DNA from: Chitinophaga pinensis
GTDB lineage: Bacteria; Bacteroidota; Bacteroidia; UKL13-3
Length of the DNA stretch: 64,000 nucleotides
Assembly (NCBI GenBank): GCA_945861965.1
Contig: CAMAWM010000006.1
Coordinates: forward strand, 16,750 to 80,749
Direction: 5' to 3'
The notes beneath the pieces are model-generated. The model searched no databases. It was not told the DNA's origin and saw nothing but the letters and a program-made list of their open reading frames with translations. Shown piece after piece: positions 51,881 through 62,728 of this stretch; the first letter of the stretch is position 1; each line of letters opens with the position of its first letter. The translations under genes were made by a program, and so were the position numbers.

Positions 51881-52486
51881 ATGAATTATCCTTCACAATT
51901 AATAGAAGATGTAGTAAACGAATTGTCTAAGTTTCCTGGAATCGGGAAAAAATCAGCCTTACGAATGGTTTTGCATTTACTCAAAAAACCCGAATCGGAG
52001 GTTGTTAAACTTGGCGAATCTGTTATAAATCTTCGTAAGTTAATTAACTATTGTAAGCGATGCCATAATGTAAGTGATGGTGATTTTTGTAGAATATGTT
52101 CAAGTTTAAAACGAAATCAACAACAACTTTGTGTAGTCGAAGATTTGCGCGATGTAATGGCAATTGAAAACACAAGTCAGTACAACGGAATTTATCATAT
52201 TTTAGGTGGAGTAATTTCTCCAATAAATGGTATTGGGCCCGATGAATTAAATTTTGTGAGCTTGATTAACAGGGTTCAAAACGAAAAAATCTCGGAGTTG
52301 GTACTTGCGCTAAGCGCAACACCAGAAGGAGATACAACGGCTTTTTATATTTCGAAAAAACTGAATGGTAGCAAGGTTCAAATTTCCACAATTTCACGCG
52401 GAATAGCAATTGGTGGCGAGTTGGAATATGCAGACGAAATAACTTTGGGACGATCTATTCTTGCACGAATTCCTTATAAAACCTAA
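51881..52486 (+). CDS. recR: Recombination protein RecR
   Basis: A 201-residue DNA-repair protein that acts with RecO and RecF to load RecA. N-terminal HhH (LSKFPGIGKKSALRMVLHLL), four-Cys zinc finger (CKRCHNVSDGDFCRIC, about 57-72), Toprim domain with VVEDLRDVMAIE and the C-terminal Walker-B-like segment SRGIAIGGELEYADEITL. The start at 51881 (MNYPSQ) is the family start; the earlier one at 51854 lies upstream of the -7 box. Confidence 0.96.
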   Translation: MNYPSQLIEDVVNELSKFPGIGKKSALRMVLHLLKKPESEVVKLGESVINLRKLINYCKRCHNVSDGDFCRICSSLKRNQQQLCVVEDLRDVMAIENTSQYNGIYHILGGVISPINGIGPDELNFVSLINRVQNEKISELVLALSATPEGDTTAFYISKKLNGSKVQISTISRGIAIGGELEYADEITLGRSILARIPYKT

Positions 52487-52493
52487 AGTAGTT

Positions 52494-53852
52494 TTACTTG
52501 GTTTTTATTTCAAACAATTCTTCGCGATTTACTTTTTTAATTTTGTCACCGTGTTTCAATGTTTTTGAAACGGATGAATATGGTCCAGTAATAATTTCTT
52601 CTTTGTCAGAAATTCCAGAAAGTATTTGCGTAAACTTATCGTCTTGAATTCCAGCTTTAACGGCTCTGATGATCGCCTTGTCTCCAACTTTGACAAAAAC
52701 TATTTCAACATCTTCAGATTCTTCTTTTGTTACTTTTTTAGTTGTTTTCTCCGTTTCCTTTGAAATGATGGTATCTAATTGCGATTTATTTCTGACAGTT
52801 ACAGCTTCGGTTGGAACCGTCAAAATATTTCGGACTACTTCGGTTTGGATTTCAACACTTGCACTCATTCCAGGACGAAAAACCGATTTACGTTTTCCGA
52901 ATTTTTTTATCAAATCTTCGTAGCTGCTTCTTAAAATTCTAATTTTAACAATAAAATTTGTTACCTGATCATTGGTTGCGGTTGCGGCTTGTGTTGCGCT
53001 GTTTGCAATTTCGGTTACAAGCCCTTTGAATTTTCTGTTGCTGTATGCATCAACTTCAATCAATGTTGTATCGCCTAATCCAACTTTAATTATATCGTTC
53101 TCGTTTACATCCACACTAACTTCCATCGAATTTAGATTGGCAATTCGCATCATTTCTGTTCCCGCCATTTGCGATGTACCAACAACACGTTCTCCTTTTT
53201 CTATATTTAGTTTTGAAACGATACCATTAACCGGTGCAAAAATTTCGGTCCGAGTTAAATTTTTAGTGCTTTCTTTTACTGTTGCTTCAAAACTTTTTAC
53301 ATTAAATTCTCCTCCTATAACATTTTGTTTTGATGCATCTACTTCGGCTTTTGCAGTTTGAAATGTAGATTTCGCAGATTCGAATTCCGCATCGCTAATT
53401 AATTTTTCTTTGTATAGTTTTTGATTTCTTTCAAAGGCTTTTTCCAATTCAGTAAATCTTGCTTCAGACTGAACTAATCGCGCCCTCGAATTGGCAAGAT
53501 TTGCTTTGGCACTATTCAACGATGCATTGCTGCGGTCTAATGCTGATACGTACAATTCAGGATCTATTCGCGCCAATAAATTTCCGACTGCAACCGAATC
53601 GCCTTCTTTCACATAAAGTTCCTTTACTTCACCACTTACATCGCTGCTTATTTTAACCTCAGTTTCTGGTTGAATTTTTCCATTTGCACTTACCGACTCA
53701 ACAATAGTTCTTAACTCAACATTGCCCGTTGTGACTTTAATTCCTTCGTCAGCAGCAATCCATCCTGCATATTTTCCAATAATTGCCAATACGATTAATA
53801 CAACTGCAACAATGACTAATATTTTTAGTGCTTTATTTTTCTTTTTTGCCAT
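52494..53852 (-). CDS. HlyD/MacA-type membrane-fusion (adaptor) protein
   Basis: A 452-residue periplasmic adaptor: N-terminal membrane helix (about 7-27), barrel-sandwich halves (GKIQPETEVKISSDVSGEVKEL ... EIFAPVNGIVSKL), a long coiled coil (about 110-185), and a beta-barrel (SVDVNENDIIKVGLGDT, VEIQTEV). A Lys/Glu/Thr-rich insert (about 365-385) precedes the C-terminal part. It would link an inner-membrane transporter to an outer-membrane channel; these partners are not in the window (next gene is convergent recR). Confidence 0.9.
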   Translation of the reverse strand: MAKKKNKALKILVIVAVVLIVLAIIGKYAGWIAADEGIKVTTGNVELRTIVESVSANGKIQPETEVKISSDVSGEVKELYVKEGDSVAVGNLLARIDPELYVSALDRSNASLNSAKANLANSRARLVQSEARFTELEKAFERNQKLYKEKLISDAEFESAKSTFQTAKAEVDASKQNVIGGEFNVKSFEATVKESTKNLTRTEIFAPVNGIVSKLNIEKGERVVGTSQMAGTEMMRIANLNSMEVSVDVNENDIIKVGLGDTTLIEVDAYSNRKFKGLVTEIANSATQAATATNDQVTNFIVKIRILRSSYEDLIKKFGKRKSVFRPGMSASVEIQTEVVRNILTVPTEAVTVRNKSQLDTIISKETEKTTKKVTKEESEDVEIVFVKVGDKAIIRAVKAGIQDDKFTQILSGISDKEEIITGPYSSVSKTLKHGDKIKKVNREELFEIKTK

Positions 53853-53951
53853 AAAATTTCACTTGCTAAACCCAACAAATAAATGCATTTTTTTGAACAA
53901 TAAATAATTCTAAATTAATGATTTAAGAAAACTTCATTTATTGCTAAATTT

Positions 53952-55421
53952 TTATTCTCCTCTCCATTTATATTTTAAATCAAGAATCCATTTTTCAAAG
54001 CCAGAAAGTTCTCTCAATCTAAACTTCTCGTCTTTATTAAAATACTTAGGATTCAAAAAAACATTGACATAAACAGCACCATTTTCATAGGTATTTCCGT
54101 ACCAATTGTTTTGTAGAAAATCTTTTTGTGGTTTCGTAAATTCCGCATTGATATTGGATTGAAAAATTATTTTAACTGTGTCAATAGAAACTTCATTCAA
54201 AGGAATAAAATCTATTCCGTTATTATTCAAATGCCTAAATTTCGACTCTGAACTTAAAGGGGCATACGAATAAATTGTTTGGCCCACGAAATCATTTTTT
54301 AATTTTTTTTCAAGCTCGAAAAAACTTCGATATAAAATAGTTCCATCGCCAAGATTTTTTCCGGGATAAAACAAAAAATTACCCAAAAACAAACAAATCA
54401 ATGAAATTGCGATTAGCAGTTTTTTGTTATAATTCGTTCGGCCCAATGCATCAACAAAAATTAATATGGCAAGCAACTGAACAAACAAAAAATAGCGATG
54501 CCCAATTGTATTGTATAAAAACAATCCCATACAAACTGCACTTGATAAAAGTGCTATTAAAAAAAACGCGACTAATTCTTTGTTGTACTTTTTTTGGAAA
54601 ATAAATAATGTAATAAAAAAATAAATCGCGACCATTCCGTAGTCAAACAATCGCCAAACAATAATTGCCATACTTTGTAGAAATTGGGAAATAGATTTTA
54701 ATTTATCGTGTTCTGTATAAAGTGGCGAAAAAATCGCCCAACTTGTATGTTGTTTATGTAAAAATACCCAAATACCGAAAACTAAGATTGCTGGTGAAAA
54801 CCAACTCAAAGATTGCTTAACAAATTGCAGTATTCTTTTTGGTTTTTCATTTGCTAGAAAAAAATAATGATAGGTGAAAATTCCAAAAAATGATAAGAGC
54901 ATAAAATTAGATTGCAGATGCGTTAACTCCATTAAAATGGAAGAGGAAATGAAAATATATTTTTTATTCTTTAGCAAAGAATAGAAACAACTTAACGCTA
55001 GCAAAAAAAACATCGGTGTGTTTAATAACAAAGCGCATTGCGAAACATAAATACTATAAACAGAAAACAATAAAGTCGCAAAATTTGTTTGACTCGCATT
55101 GAGATAAATTGTCGCAATTTTTCTAAAAACAAAAAGCGTTAAAATGCAAACTATTGTTACCAATGCATGAGCTACCCAAAGTGATTTTCCGAAAAAAATC
55201 CAACACATTGCAAGAATATATGGAAACAAAGTAGGATGACCTGGATCGTAATTTGTTGGATAAAAAATAGTTTGTAAATTAGTATCGTAAATATGCAAAG
55301 CTGCTCGTGCTGTGGAAGCAATCGCATCGCCATGAAAAGGATCATTCATAACAACAAAAAACAACACTAATTGTGCAGAAATGATGAACCACAAAAAATA
55401 TTTATTAAAATTTCCCATCAT
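53952..55421 (-). CDS. Membrane glycosyltransferase-like protein (GT39/ArnT-like)
   Basis: A 489-residue integral membrane protein with about ten helices. The N-terminus has NDPFHGDAIAST (an acidic residue in the first loop as in GT-C enzymes) and PTNYDPGHPTLFPYILAMCW, typical of ArnT/PMT-like enzymes with a Y-x-H/GHP motif. A soluble C-terminal part follows (about 370-489). The donor would be a polyprenyl-phosphate sugar; the acceptor is unknown. It is divergent from the next membrane protein, with 19 bp between starts. Confidence 0.7.
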   Translation of the reverse strand: MMGNFNKYFLWFIISAQLVLFFVVMNDPFHGDAIASTARAALHIYDTNLQTIFYPTNYDPGHPTLFPYILAMCWIFFGKSLWVAHALVTIVCILTLFVFRKIATIYLNASQTNFATLLFSVYSIYVSQCALLLNTPMFFLLALSCFYSLLKNKKYIFISSSILMELTHLQSNFMLLSFFGIFTYHYFFLANEKPKRILQFVKQSLSWFSPAILVFGIWVFLHKQHTSWAIFSPLYTEHDKLKSISQFLQSMAIIVWRLFDYGMVAIYFFITLFIFQKKYNKELVAFFLIALLSSAVCMGLFLYNTIGHRYFLFVQLLAILIFVDALGRTNYNKKLLIAISLICLFLGNFLFYPGKNLGDGTILYRSFFELEKKLKNDFVGQTIYSYAPLSSESKFRHLNNNGIDFIPLNEVSIDTVKIIFQSNINAEFTKPQKDFLQNNWYGNTYENGAVYVNVFLNPKYFNKDEKFRLRELSGFEKWILDLKYKWRGE

Positions 55422-55440
55422 GCTTTATTAAAATTGCGCC

Positions 55441-56769
55441 ATGCAACTATTCGGCAAGTATAAACAACTCGTATTATTTATTATCCTTATTCATGCTGTG
55501 TATTTTGGAATGGCACTTTATTTTCAGGGAATTTATACAGTTGATTCAATCGGTTATTTATTTCAAGCAGACAATATTATTCATCATCACAGTTTTTATT
55601 CAGAAGATTTTTCAAAGCCAATATTGCCAGATTATTTTTCGTTTCGGCCTCCTTTGTATTCTCTATTTATACTATTCTGCAAAAGCATTTTTTGTTCGAA
55701 TTACTTCGTTTTATTTATACAAAACTTAGTAAGTATCTCACTATTTTTTTGGATAATAAAATTTTGCGATGAATTGAAAATAAAGAAAAAGCACACTCAA
55801 CTATTTATTCCACTTTATTTGATTTTTTATCCAGCACAATTTGTATATGTAAATACAATTATGAGCGAAATTTTATTCCAATTTTTATTGTTTTGTGCAT
55901 TTTATTATTCGTATAGAATTATGCTTAATACCACTTTCAAAAATTCAATTTTGATGTGTTTGTTTTTTGCACTTGCTATGATAACTAAGCCGGTTTCTTT
56001 ATTGATTGGACTAAGTGTCATTTTGTTTTTATTACTAAAAAAACGCTTGAATACCTTTAAACTTTTAGTCCCAATTTTGCTTTTGCCTGCAACTTTTTTA
56101 AGTGTGTCATTTATAAATAAAGACGCAACGGGTTATTTTCATTTCACTTCAGTCAAATCAATTTTTTTAGTTAAGTATATGGTAAAATATACAGCCGTTT
56201 CTGCTTACAATGAAGAATATGCTGACAATTTGGTTAGCAGAATTATGAACGAGGCAGATAAAAAAACATCCTACGAAATGCGATTAAAATACATGGATGA
56301 AATGGGGTATAAATTTATCAATGAACACAAAACTGATTTTGTAAAATTATTTGCAAAAGGATGTATTGCTTTTATGATTGACCCCGGCAGATACGATATC
56401 TATAAATTTTATGAAATAAAAAATGGCGCCATCGAAGGATACCATACATTTCATACAAAAGGCGCAAATGCTTTTGTCGAATTTATTAAAACAGCGCCAC
56501 TGTTTGTTGTTATTGTATTGGCATTTAATTTACTGTGGAATGTTGTAGTTCTAACTTTTTTTATATTCATGTTTTTCAGCAAAAAAATTCCTGCAATTCT
56601 AAAAATACTTATTGGTATTTTCATTTTCTATATTATGCTTTCTACTGGTGTACTTGGGCTTTCGCGTTATCGCGTTCCGATTTTTCCGCAACTGCTTATA
56701 GCATTTTTATTGTTTGTTCAACATTCAAATTTTTTAAATAAAATAATTTCTAAATCAAAAATAGCATGA
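55441..56769 (+). CDS. Membrane protein, GT-C-like (GT39 family candidate)
   Basis: A 442-residue protein with about ten hydrophobic helices. Just after the first helix come VDSIGYLFQADNI (acidic residue) and FSFRPPLYSLFILFC (R-P-P-x-Y, as in PMT/ArnT-like enzymes). It shares this layout with its divergent neighbour at 53952, so the pair may be paralogues or partners. The last 4 bp overlap the VOC gene start. Function cannot be assigned further. Confidence 0.65.
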   Translation: MQLFGKYKQLVLFIILIHAVYFGMALYFQGIYTVDSIGYLFQADNIIHHHSFYSEDFSKPILPDYFSFRPPLYSLFILFCKSIFCSNYFVLFIQNLVSISLFFWIIKFCDELKIKKKHTQLFIPLYLIFYPAQFVYVNTIMSEILFQFLLFCAFYYSYRIMLNTTFKNSILMCLFFALAMITKPVSLLIGLSVILFLLLKKRLNTFKLLVPILLLPATFLSVSFINKDATGYFHFTSVKSIFLVKYMVKYTAVSAYNEEYADNLVSRIMNEADKKTSYEMRLKYMDEMGYKFINEHKTDFVKLFAKGCIAFMIDPGRYDIYKFYEIKNGAIEGYHTFHTKGANAFVEFIKTAPLFVVIVLAFNLLWNVVVLTFFIFMFFSKKIPAILKILIGIFIFYIMLSTGVLGLSRYRVPIFPQLLIAFLLFVQHSNFLNKIISKSKIA

Positions 56770-57149
56770 AGAGAGTAATTGGAATAGGTGGAATATTTTT
56801 TAAAGCAAAAGACAAAAATCTTTTATGCGATTGGTATAAAAAACATTTGGGAATACCTGTTGAAGATTGGGGCGGTGCAGTGTTTAAATGGACTGACATA
56901 GCAACATTAAACAAAGAAGCATTTACGGTTTGGAGCCCTTTCAAAGATGATACGAGTTATTTCAATCCAAGCGAAAAATCATTTATGCTGAATTTTGTAG
57001 TTGATGATTTAGCACCGCTAATTACACTATTAAAAAGTGAGGGAATAGAATTTATTGGAGAAGCAATTGAAGAAGAGAACGGAAAATTTGCTTGGATTTT
57101 AGATCCCGAAGGAAATAAAATCGAACTTTGGGAGCCCTTAAAATCTTAA
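56766..57149 (+). CDS. Glyoxalase/bleomycin-resistance (VOC) family protein
   Basis: A 127-residue VOC protein with two beta-alpha-beta-beta-beta modules (GIGGIFFKAKDKNLLCDWYKK ... LNFVVDDLAPLITLLKSEG ... WILDPEGNKIELWEP). The final Glu in KIELWEP is a usual metal ligand; the matching His at the start is absent (GIGGIF), so activity is uncertain. It overlaps the membrane-protein gene by 4 bp. Confidence 0.87.
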   Translation: MKRVIGIGGIFFKAKDKNLLCDWYKKHLGIPVEDWGGAVFKWTDIATLNKEAFTVWSPFKDDTSYFNPSEKSFMLNFVVDDLAPLITLLKSEGIEFIGEAIEEENGKFAWILDPEGNKIELWEPLKS

Positions 57150-57166
57150 ATTAATTCAAAAATAAA

Positions 57167-57775
57167 TTACAATGCAGCTTCGTATCTACGACTAACTTCA
57201 TCCCAATTTATCACATTAAAAAATGCAGAAATATAATCAGGTCTGCGGTTTTGATAGTTTAAATAATACGCATGTTCCCAAACATCCATACCTAAAATTG
57301 GAGTGCAGGCACATTCAGAAATATCCATAATCGGATTGTCTTGATTTGCTGACGAGCACACACATAATTTTTTATCTGCTTTTACTCCTAACCAAGCCCA
57401 ACCAGAACCAAACCGAGTAACTCCAGCTTTGGTAAAATCTTCTTTAAATTTATCCCATCCTCCTAATTCCGAATTTATTGCATCCCATAGTTTCCCCGTT
57501 GGTTGTCCACCCTTGTTTGGGGCCATAATGCTCCAATATAAACTATGATTGTAATGCCCTCCTCCATTGTTTCTGACAGCAGCTGGAAATTTTGAAATGT
57601 TTTTACAAATCTCCTCAATTGTCATGTTTTCAGCATCGCTGCCAGCTATTGCATTATTCAGGTTTGTAACGTATGCCTGATGATGTTTGCTATGATGAAT
57701 TTCCATTGTGCGCGCATCAATGTGTGGTTCAAGCGAATTGTAGTCGTATGTAAGTTTAGGAATTTCGAAAGCCAT
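57167..57775 (-). CDS. sodB: Superoxide dismutase, Fe/Mn type
   Basis: A 202-residue cytoplasmic enzyme (from the ATG at 57775). Metal ligands: His in [13 protein letters not shown] (26-38 region), His in NHSLYWSIM, and Asp/His in [18 protein letters not shown]. The [10 protein letters not shown] and Q/G positions in the family fit an Fe- or cambialistic type; sequence alone does not decide. The longer frame from 57799 is rejected because it would read through the -7 box. Confidence 0.94.
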   Translation of the reverse strand: MAFEIPKLTYDYNSLEPHIDARTMEIHHSKHHQAYVTNLNNAIAGSDAENMTIEEICKNISKFPAAVRNNGGGHYNHSLYWSIMAPNKGGQPTGKLWDAINSELGGWDKFKEDFTKAGVTRFGSGWAWLGVKADKKLCVCSSANQDNPIMDISECACTPILGMDVWEHAYYLNYQNRRPDYISAFFNVINWDEVSRRYEAAL

Positions 57776-57796
57776 ATTTTTTTGTTTTAGATTGCG

Positions 57797-57804
57797 CAAA
57801 TATA
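57797..57804 (-). promoter_or_regulatory. -7 box (TATATTTG) for sodB
   Basis: Exact TAnnTTTG, 21 nt before the ATG at 57775. Confidence 0.5.
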
Positions 57805-57883
57805 ATTTTAAAAAAATATTTTTAGATTAATGTTTTTAGAAAATAATGCGTTGTATTAACAAATGATTAAATATTAAAAAATC

Positions 57884-57913
57884 TTTATTAAATGGTTTAT
57901 GCGATTATTTTTG
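57884..57913 (+). promoter_or_regulatory. Promoter of the FemAB-like gene
   Basis: TTTA (57884-57887), an 18-nt spacer, TATTTTTG (57906-57913); an exact -7 box 23 nt before the TTG start. Confidence 0.5.
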
Positions 57914-57936
57914 ACAATACTAAATGTAATTAAAGT

Positions 57937-58869
57937 TTGATTCACTATTTAAAGCATACAGAGATAGACAAAGCAAAATGGGATTTGTGTATTGGGCAAA
58001 GCGTAAACTCTATGATTTATGCTTATAGTTGGTATTTAGATGAAGCTTCAACTGATTGGGACGCATTGGTTTTAGACAATTATGCAGCGGTAATGCCACT
58101 AACCCAAAAAAGAAAATGGGGTATAAAATATTTGTATCAACCTTTTTTTACTCAGCAATTAGGTGTCTTTTCTATTGATGAAATTGCCAATGATTTATTA
58201 AAAGAATTTATCACTTCTATTCCTCGAAAATATAGATACATCGATATACAATTGAATGAACAAAACAATTTGTTAGATGAAAAAATAAAGCCACATCCCA
58301 GAAAAAATTACCTGCTCGATATTCGTAAAAGCCACGATAAAGTTTTGAGGAATATGCCTGAAAGCACCAAAAGGAATATTAAAAAAGCGAATAAACACGA
58401 ATTGCAAATTCATAATTTTTCTTACTCAGATGCTATCGCTTTTTACCAAAACCACAAAGGAGGAGAAACGAAAGGAATAAAACAAAAAGATTACAATAGA
58501 TTAAAGTCAATATTTAAAGTATGCCACGAAAAAAACAGAGTTTACACACGAGCTGTTTATAGTAAAAACAATGAGTTGTTGGCATGTGGCGTCTTTTTAA
58601 TTAATAAAAATAGAATTGTTTTTTCAATAGGCACAGCCAATGTTCTCGGACGAGAATTGAGAGCTATGTATATGTTAATGGATACAATTATTTTTCAATA
58701 TGCCGGATACAATTATTTTATTGATTTTGAAGGTTCGGAAATTCCGGGAGTCGAAAAATTTTATAAAAATCTTGGCGCTGAATTAGTGCATTATTATCGA
58801 TACAAAAAAAACAGACTTTCTATATTTATGAAGTTTGTAAAAACTATGTATAACTTCTTTATGAAATAG
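57937..58869 (+). CDS. FemAB/GNAT-like acyltransferase-fold protein
   Basis: A 310-residue protein with two GNAT-like halves. IDLDIQLNE-like strand pairs, [20 protein letters not shown] and [26 protein letters not shown] (about 190-225) mark the FemAB-type layout, which in relatives adds amino acids to peptidoglycan or lipids. The acyl-group donor site is not clearly seen. Start is TTG; no ATG is near. Its end overlaps the stop of the converging ornithine aminotransferase gene by 11 bp. Confidence 0.65.
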   Translation: MIHYLKHTEIDKAKWDLCIGQSVNSMIYAYSWYLDEASTDWDALVLDNYAAVMPLTQKRKWGIKYLYQPFFTQQLGVFSIDEIANDLLKEFITSIPRKYRYIDIQLNEQNNLLDEKIKPHPRKNYLLDIRKSHDKVLRNMPESTKRNIKKANKHELQIHNFSYSDAIAFYQNHKGGETKGIKQKDYNRLKSIFKVCHEKNRVYTRAVYSKNNELLACGVFLINKNRIVFSIGTANVLGRELRAMYMLMDTIIFQYAGYNYFIDFEGSEIPGVEKFYKNLGAELVHYYRYKKNRLSIFMKFVKTMYNFFMK

Positions 58870-60115
58870 TTTTATAATTAAATTCTAAAATCACTTTCTC
58901 AATAATATCTGCCGCCTCATGAATTTGTTTTTCGTTTATAACAAGTGGTGGCGCAAAACGAATTATGTCGCCATGCGTTTGTTTTGCAAGCAATCCCTCT
59001 TCTTTTAATGCTAAGCAAACATCCCAAGCTGATTTATTTTCGCCAAACTGTTTTATAACAATTGCATTAAACAAACCTCTTCCTCGAACACATGTAATCA
59101 AATCGCTTTTTGATTGAATCTGAAGCATTCGCTCTCTGAAAATATTTCCCATTAGAAATGAATTTTCAATTAATTTTTCTTCCTCTAAAATTTTTAACGC
59201 TTCTATTGCAACTGCACATGCTAGTGGATTTCCGCCATAGGTTGAACCATGTTCACCCGGTTGAATGGTTAGCATAATTTCATTATCAGCCAAAACTGCA
59301 GAAACAGGAATAGTACCACCAGACAATGCTTTGCCTAAAATTAAAATATCAGGTCTTACATTTTCATAATCACAAGCCAACATTTTTCCGCATCGGCCAA
59401 GGCCAGTTTGTATTTCATCAGCAATCATCAGCACATTGTACTTAGTGCATAATTCACGAATGCCTTTCAAATATCCTTCATCTGGAACTATAACTCCAGC
59501 TTCGCCTTGAATAGGTTCAAACAAAAAACCTGCAATATTTTTATTAGTTGAAAATTCGTTTTCAATTGCCTGTAAATTGTTGTAAGCAATTTTTAAAATT
59601 CCAGGCGCCAAAGGACCAAATTGTTTGTTTGAATCTGGATCGTTTGATGCAGAAATTGCAAGCAATGTTCTGCCATGAAAATTTCCCTCAACAAATAAAA
59701 TTGCAGCTTTATTTTCTTCGACTCCTTTAATTTTATATGCCCAACGTCTTGCTAATTTAACTGCAGTCTCAACTGCCTCAACACCTGTATTCATTGGCAA
59801 CACCTTGTCGAAATGGAAATATTCAGTAATATATTTTTCGTATTCACCCAATAAATTATTGTGAAATGCCCTGCTGGTTAACGTTAATTTTTGTGCTTGA
59901 TTAATTAATGCATTTATAATTTGAGGATGACAATGGCCTTGGTTAACCGAACTGTAAGCGGATAGAAAATCAAAATATTTTTTGCCTTCTACATCCCACA
60001 CAAAAATTCCTTTTCCCCTATCAAGCACAACAGGTAATGGGTGGTAATTGTGAGCACCGTATTCATGCTCAAGATTTATAAAATAATCTGATTTTGTTAG
60101 CTCTCTGATTTCCAT
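58859..60115 (-). CDS. rocD: Ornithine--oxo-acid aminotransferase
   Basis: A 418-residue PLP enzyme that converts ornithine to glutamate semialdehyde. Seen: [39 protein letters not shown] (about 105-124), [31 protein letters not shown], and the PLP Lys in [16 protein letters not shown]. The opening E-Y-G-A-H-N-Y is specific to ornithine aminotransferases over other class III members. A TACTTTTG box lies 10 nt upstream. Confidence 0.95.
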   Translation of the reverse strand: MEIRELTKSDYFINLEHEYGAHNYHPLPVVLDRGKGIFVWDVEGKKYFDFLSAYSSVNQGHCHPQIINALINQAQKLTLTSRAFHNNLLGEYEKYITEYFHFDKVLPMNTGVEAVETAVKLARRWAYKIKGVEENKAAILFVEGNFHGRTLLAISASNDPDSNKQFGPLAPGILKIAYNNLQAIENEFSTNKNIAGFLFEPIQGEAGVIVPDEGYLKGIRELCTKYNVLMIADEIQTGLGRCGKMLACDYENVRPDILILGKALSGGTIPVSAVLADNEIMLTIQPGEHGSTYGGNPLACAVAIEALKILEEEKLIENSFLMGNIFRERMLQIQSKSDLITCVRGRGLFNAIVIKQFGENKSAWDVCLALKEEGLLAKQTHGDIIRFAPPLVINEKQIHEAADIIEKVILEFNYKTIS

Positions 60116-60125
60116 TTGTCAGCTA

Positions 60126-60133
60126 CAAAAGTA
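60126..60133 (-). promoter_or_regulatory. -7 box (TACTTTTG) for rocD
   Basis: Exact TAnnTTTG (same as at polA), 10 nt before the ATG at 60115. Confidence 0.45.
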
Positions 60134-60170
60134 AATGAAAATCTTTAATAGATAGAAATAATGAAACGAC

Positions 60171-60536
60171 TTAATTTTCTATTCGTTTTACCAGAATGAA
60201 AATATCGTTTTCGAGTTGCAAATATCCATACTCGTAACAAAAATAATAGGTCGCTCCAGCTTTGGTAGTGTAAGTGCTAGTTATATAATCAAAGTTAAGT
60301 CCTTTGTCGGTTAGTTTCTTTTTGGTAACCTTTGTTTTTCCGGTTGCTTCAGGTGTAAGCTCATGCAAAATTCTACGATTTCTGCGCAACACAATATTTA
60401 CTTTTTTCATCATTGCTGCGGCATCGCTGTTTTGCCGATTGTTGTACGAACTACGACAAGCATCATCGCAATATTTTTTATCGATGCGACCATTTATTTT
60501 TTCGTCACAATAAAGACAAATTCTAGTTTCGTTCAT
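60171..60536 (-). CDS. Zinc-ribbon protein of unknown function
   Basis: A 121-residue protein (from the ATG at 60536, MNETRICLYCDEKI). The N-terminal CLYC ... KYCDDACRSSYNNRQ gives a C-x2-C / C-x3-C zinc ribbon typical of DUF2116-like proteins. The rest is basic, with RNRRILHELTPEATGKTK (about 50-67) and a beta-rich C-terminus (TSTYTTKAGATYYFCYEYGYLQL). It may bind nucleic acid. The earlier frame start at 60581 adds a non-conserved basic leader. Confidence 0.65.
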   Translation of the reverse strand: MNETRICLYCDEKINGRIDKKYCDDACRSSYNNRQNSDAAAMMKKVNIVLRRNRRILHELTPEATGKTKVTKKKLTDKGLNFDYITSTYTTKAGATYYFCYEYGYLQLENDIFILVKRIEN

Positions 60537-60683
60537 TTTTACATTCTTGAAATTATAGCGCAGAAGTATACGCGCCTGCAAATCAAAAGCAATAGCAAGT
60601 ATATAAACTTTTAATAAAATTTGAAAATTAAATTTTTATAGCTGAAATGATTTACAGAAAACTACTTGTACGATTACAAACGA

Positions 60684-62078
60684 TTACAATTCGCCAACCA
60701 TATTTTCGGGCTTTACTTTTTCATCAAATTGTTCTTTGGTTAGAAGCCCTAATTCAACTGTAGCTTCGCACAATGTTTTATTTTCTTTGTGCGCTTTTTT
60801 GGCAATTTTTGCAGCATTTTCGTAACCTAAATGTGTGTTTAATGCAGTTACTAGCATCAAACTATTTTCAAGATGGCGTTTGATAACATCGTGATTTGGT
60901 TCAATACCAACAGCGCAATTATTGTTAAACGAAACACAAGCATCTCCAAGCAATCGTGCGCTTTGCAAAACATTAGCCGCTATCAATGGTTTGAAAACAT
61001 TTAATTCAAAGTGGCCATTCATTCCACCAATTGAAACCGCAACATCGTTTCCTATCACCTGAGCACACACCATTGTCATCGCTTCAGGTTGTGTTGGATT
61101 TACTTTTCCGGGCATAATGCTGCTGCCTGGTTCGTTATCAGGAATTATTAATTCACCAATTCCACTTCTTGGTCCTGATGATAACATTCGAATATCATTA
61201 GCAATTTTCATCAAAGCAACTGCACTGCGTTTTAGTGCTCCGCTTAATTCTACCATTGCATCGTGCGCTGCTAATGCTTCAAATTTATTGGGTGCAGTAA
61301 CAAAAGGCAAGTTTGTAAATTCAGCTATTTTTTTCGCAACCAATGTGTCGTATCCTTTTGGTGCATTCAATCCAGTGCCAACTGCTGTTCCGCCAAGTGC
61401 TAATTCGCCAACCATTTCTAATGCGTTTCTCAATGCACGAATTGAATTGGTAATTTGTTGAACATAGCCACCAATTTCCTGTCCTAAAGTTAATGGAGTT
61501 GCATCCATAAAATGTGTGCGTCCGGTTTTAACAATCTTCTTAAATTCTTTTGCTTTTTTATCCAGTGTGGTTTTCAATAACTCCATTCCAGGAATTGTGT
61601 TTTCGATTATCAATTTGTATGCTGCAATATGCATTGCTGTTGGAAACGTATCGTTGCTAGATTGTGATTTGTTTACATCATCATTTGGATGAAGTACTTT
61701 GTTTTCGTCTGTTAACTTTCCACCGTTTAAAACATGTCCGCGATTTGCAATTACTTCGTTTGCATTCATGTTGCTTTGTGTACCGCTTCCTGTTTGCCAT
61801 ATTACTAAAGGAAATTCTTGATCGTGATTTCCTTGCAAAATTTCATCGCATACTTTTGCAATCAATTCGCATTTATCTTTTGCTAAAACTCCCAATTCTA
61901 AATTAGTAAACGCAGCAGCTTTTTTTAAATAAGCAAACGCATAAATTATTTCAATTGGCATACTTGCCTCGCAACCAATTTTAAAGTTATTTCGGCTACG
62001 CTCAGTTTGAGCGCCCCAATATTTTTCGGCAGGTACTTTTACTTCACCCATCGTATCGTGCTCTATTCTAAAATTCAT
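60684..62078 (-). CDS. fumC: Fumarate hydratase, class II
   Basis: A 464-residue Fe-independent fumarase of the TCA cycle. Seen: [26 protein letters not shown] (start, shortened here), [53 protein letters not shown] and the signature [16 protein letters not shown] with the catalytic Ser loop. The length is normal. It stands alone. Confidence 0.97.
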   Translation of the reverse strand: MNFRIEHDTMGEVKVPAEKYWGAQTERSRNNFKIGCEASMPIEIIYAFAYLKKAAAFTNLELGVLAKDKCELIAKVCDEILQGNHDQEFPLVIWQTGSGTQSNMNANEVIANRGHVLNGGKLTDENKVLHPNDDVNKSQSSNDTFPTAMHIAAYKLIIENTIPGMELLKTTLDKKAKEFKKIVKTGRTHFMDATPLTLGQEIGGYVQQITNSIRALRNALEMVGELALGGTAVGTGLNAPKGYDTLVAKKIAEFTNLPFVTAPNKFEALAAHDAMVELSGALKRSAVALMKIANDIRMLSSGPRSGIGELIIPDNEPGSSIMPGKVNPTQPEAMTMVCAQVIGNDVAVSIGGMNGHFELNVFKPLIAANVLQSARLLGDACVSFNNNCAVGIEPNHDVIKRHLENSLMLVTALNTHLGYENAAKIAKKAHKENKTLCEATVELGLLTKEQFDEKVKPENMVGEL

Positions 62079-62361
62079 ATTTGGAGTTTTTTTTATTGGT
62101 ATCCTTTAAAATTAATTTTTATTCTTCAAAATTAAATAAGGTATTTTTCGATTGTACGTGATAAGAATCAATATTAATACAAAGAAGAATTATAAACAAA
62201 GATACATTTTATGCGTTGATTATTAGATTTTTGTAAAATATTATTCAAAATACATTGCAAAAAATAATAATAGTTAGATATTTGGAATTCGAATTGCTGG
62301 TTTATATTTCCTACATAAAGTTTATCTATTAAATTTTTTTAGAGAATTAACGTTATCTACC
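62079..62361. other. 283-bp AT-rich intergenic stretch, no gene seen
   Basis: Runs of A/T dominate. No open frame with coding character and no clear terminator is seen; it separates the divergent fumC and the coiled-coil gene. Confidence 0.5.
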
Positions 62362-62721
62362 ATGAATACACAACAAGCAGAACAACTACTAATGACAGAG
62401 CACACAAGTTGGCTCAAAGGCATTGATCAGTACAAAGTAGAATTAAGTTCGATGCAACACAAACTTGAAGACTTTGCCAAAAATGCAATTACTCGCAAAG
62501 CTTCAGCAAAAGTTGAACAATTTCAAAATAGATTCATTCGTCAACGAGAAGTGATTGATGAATTGAGGCATGAAATAAAACAACACGAAAACCATTTAGA
62601 AAAAATGTATGTGCCAGATACTAGAATTTATGTCGAGCACATAGATCTTAGAGATCAGTTCACACGATTTTTTGATTTATTTGTTGAAATGGAACAAGAC
62701 TTCAACGAATTTGTAGCTTAA
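62362..62721 (+). CDS. Small alpha-helical (coiled-coil) protein of unknown function
   Basis: A 119-residue protein without signal peptide. Nearly all of it is predicted helix with heptad-like charges (MQHKLEDFAKNAITRKASAK, RQREVIDELRHEIKQHEN). The C-terminus is acidic (MEQDFNEFVA). I do not recognise a family. The stop is 7 bp from the converging T9SS gene. Confidence 0.65.
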   Translation: MNTQQAEQLLMTEHTSWLKGIDQYKVELSSMQHKLEDFAKNAITRKASAKVEQFQNRFIRQREVIDELRHEIKQHENHLEKMYVPDTRIYVEHIDLRDQFTRFFDLFVEMEQDFNEFVA

Positions 62722-62728
62722 CTCATTT

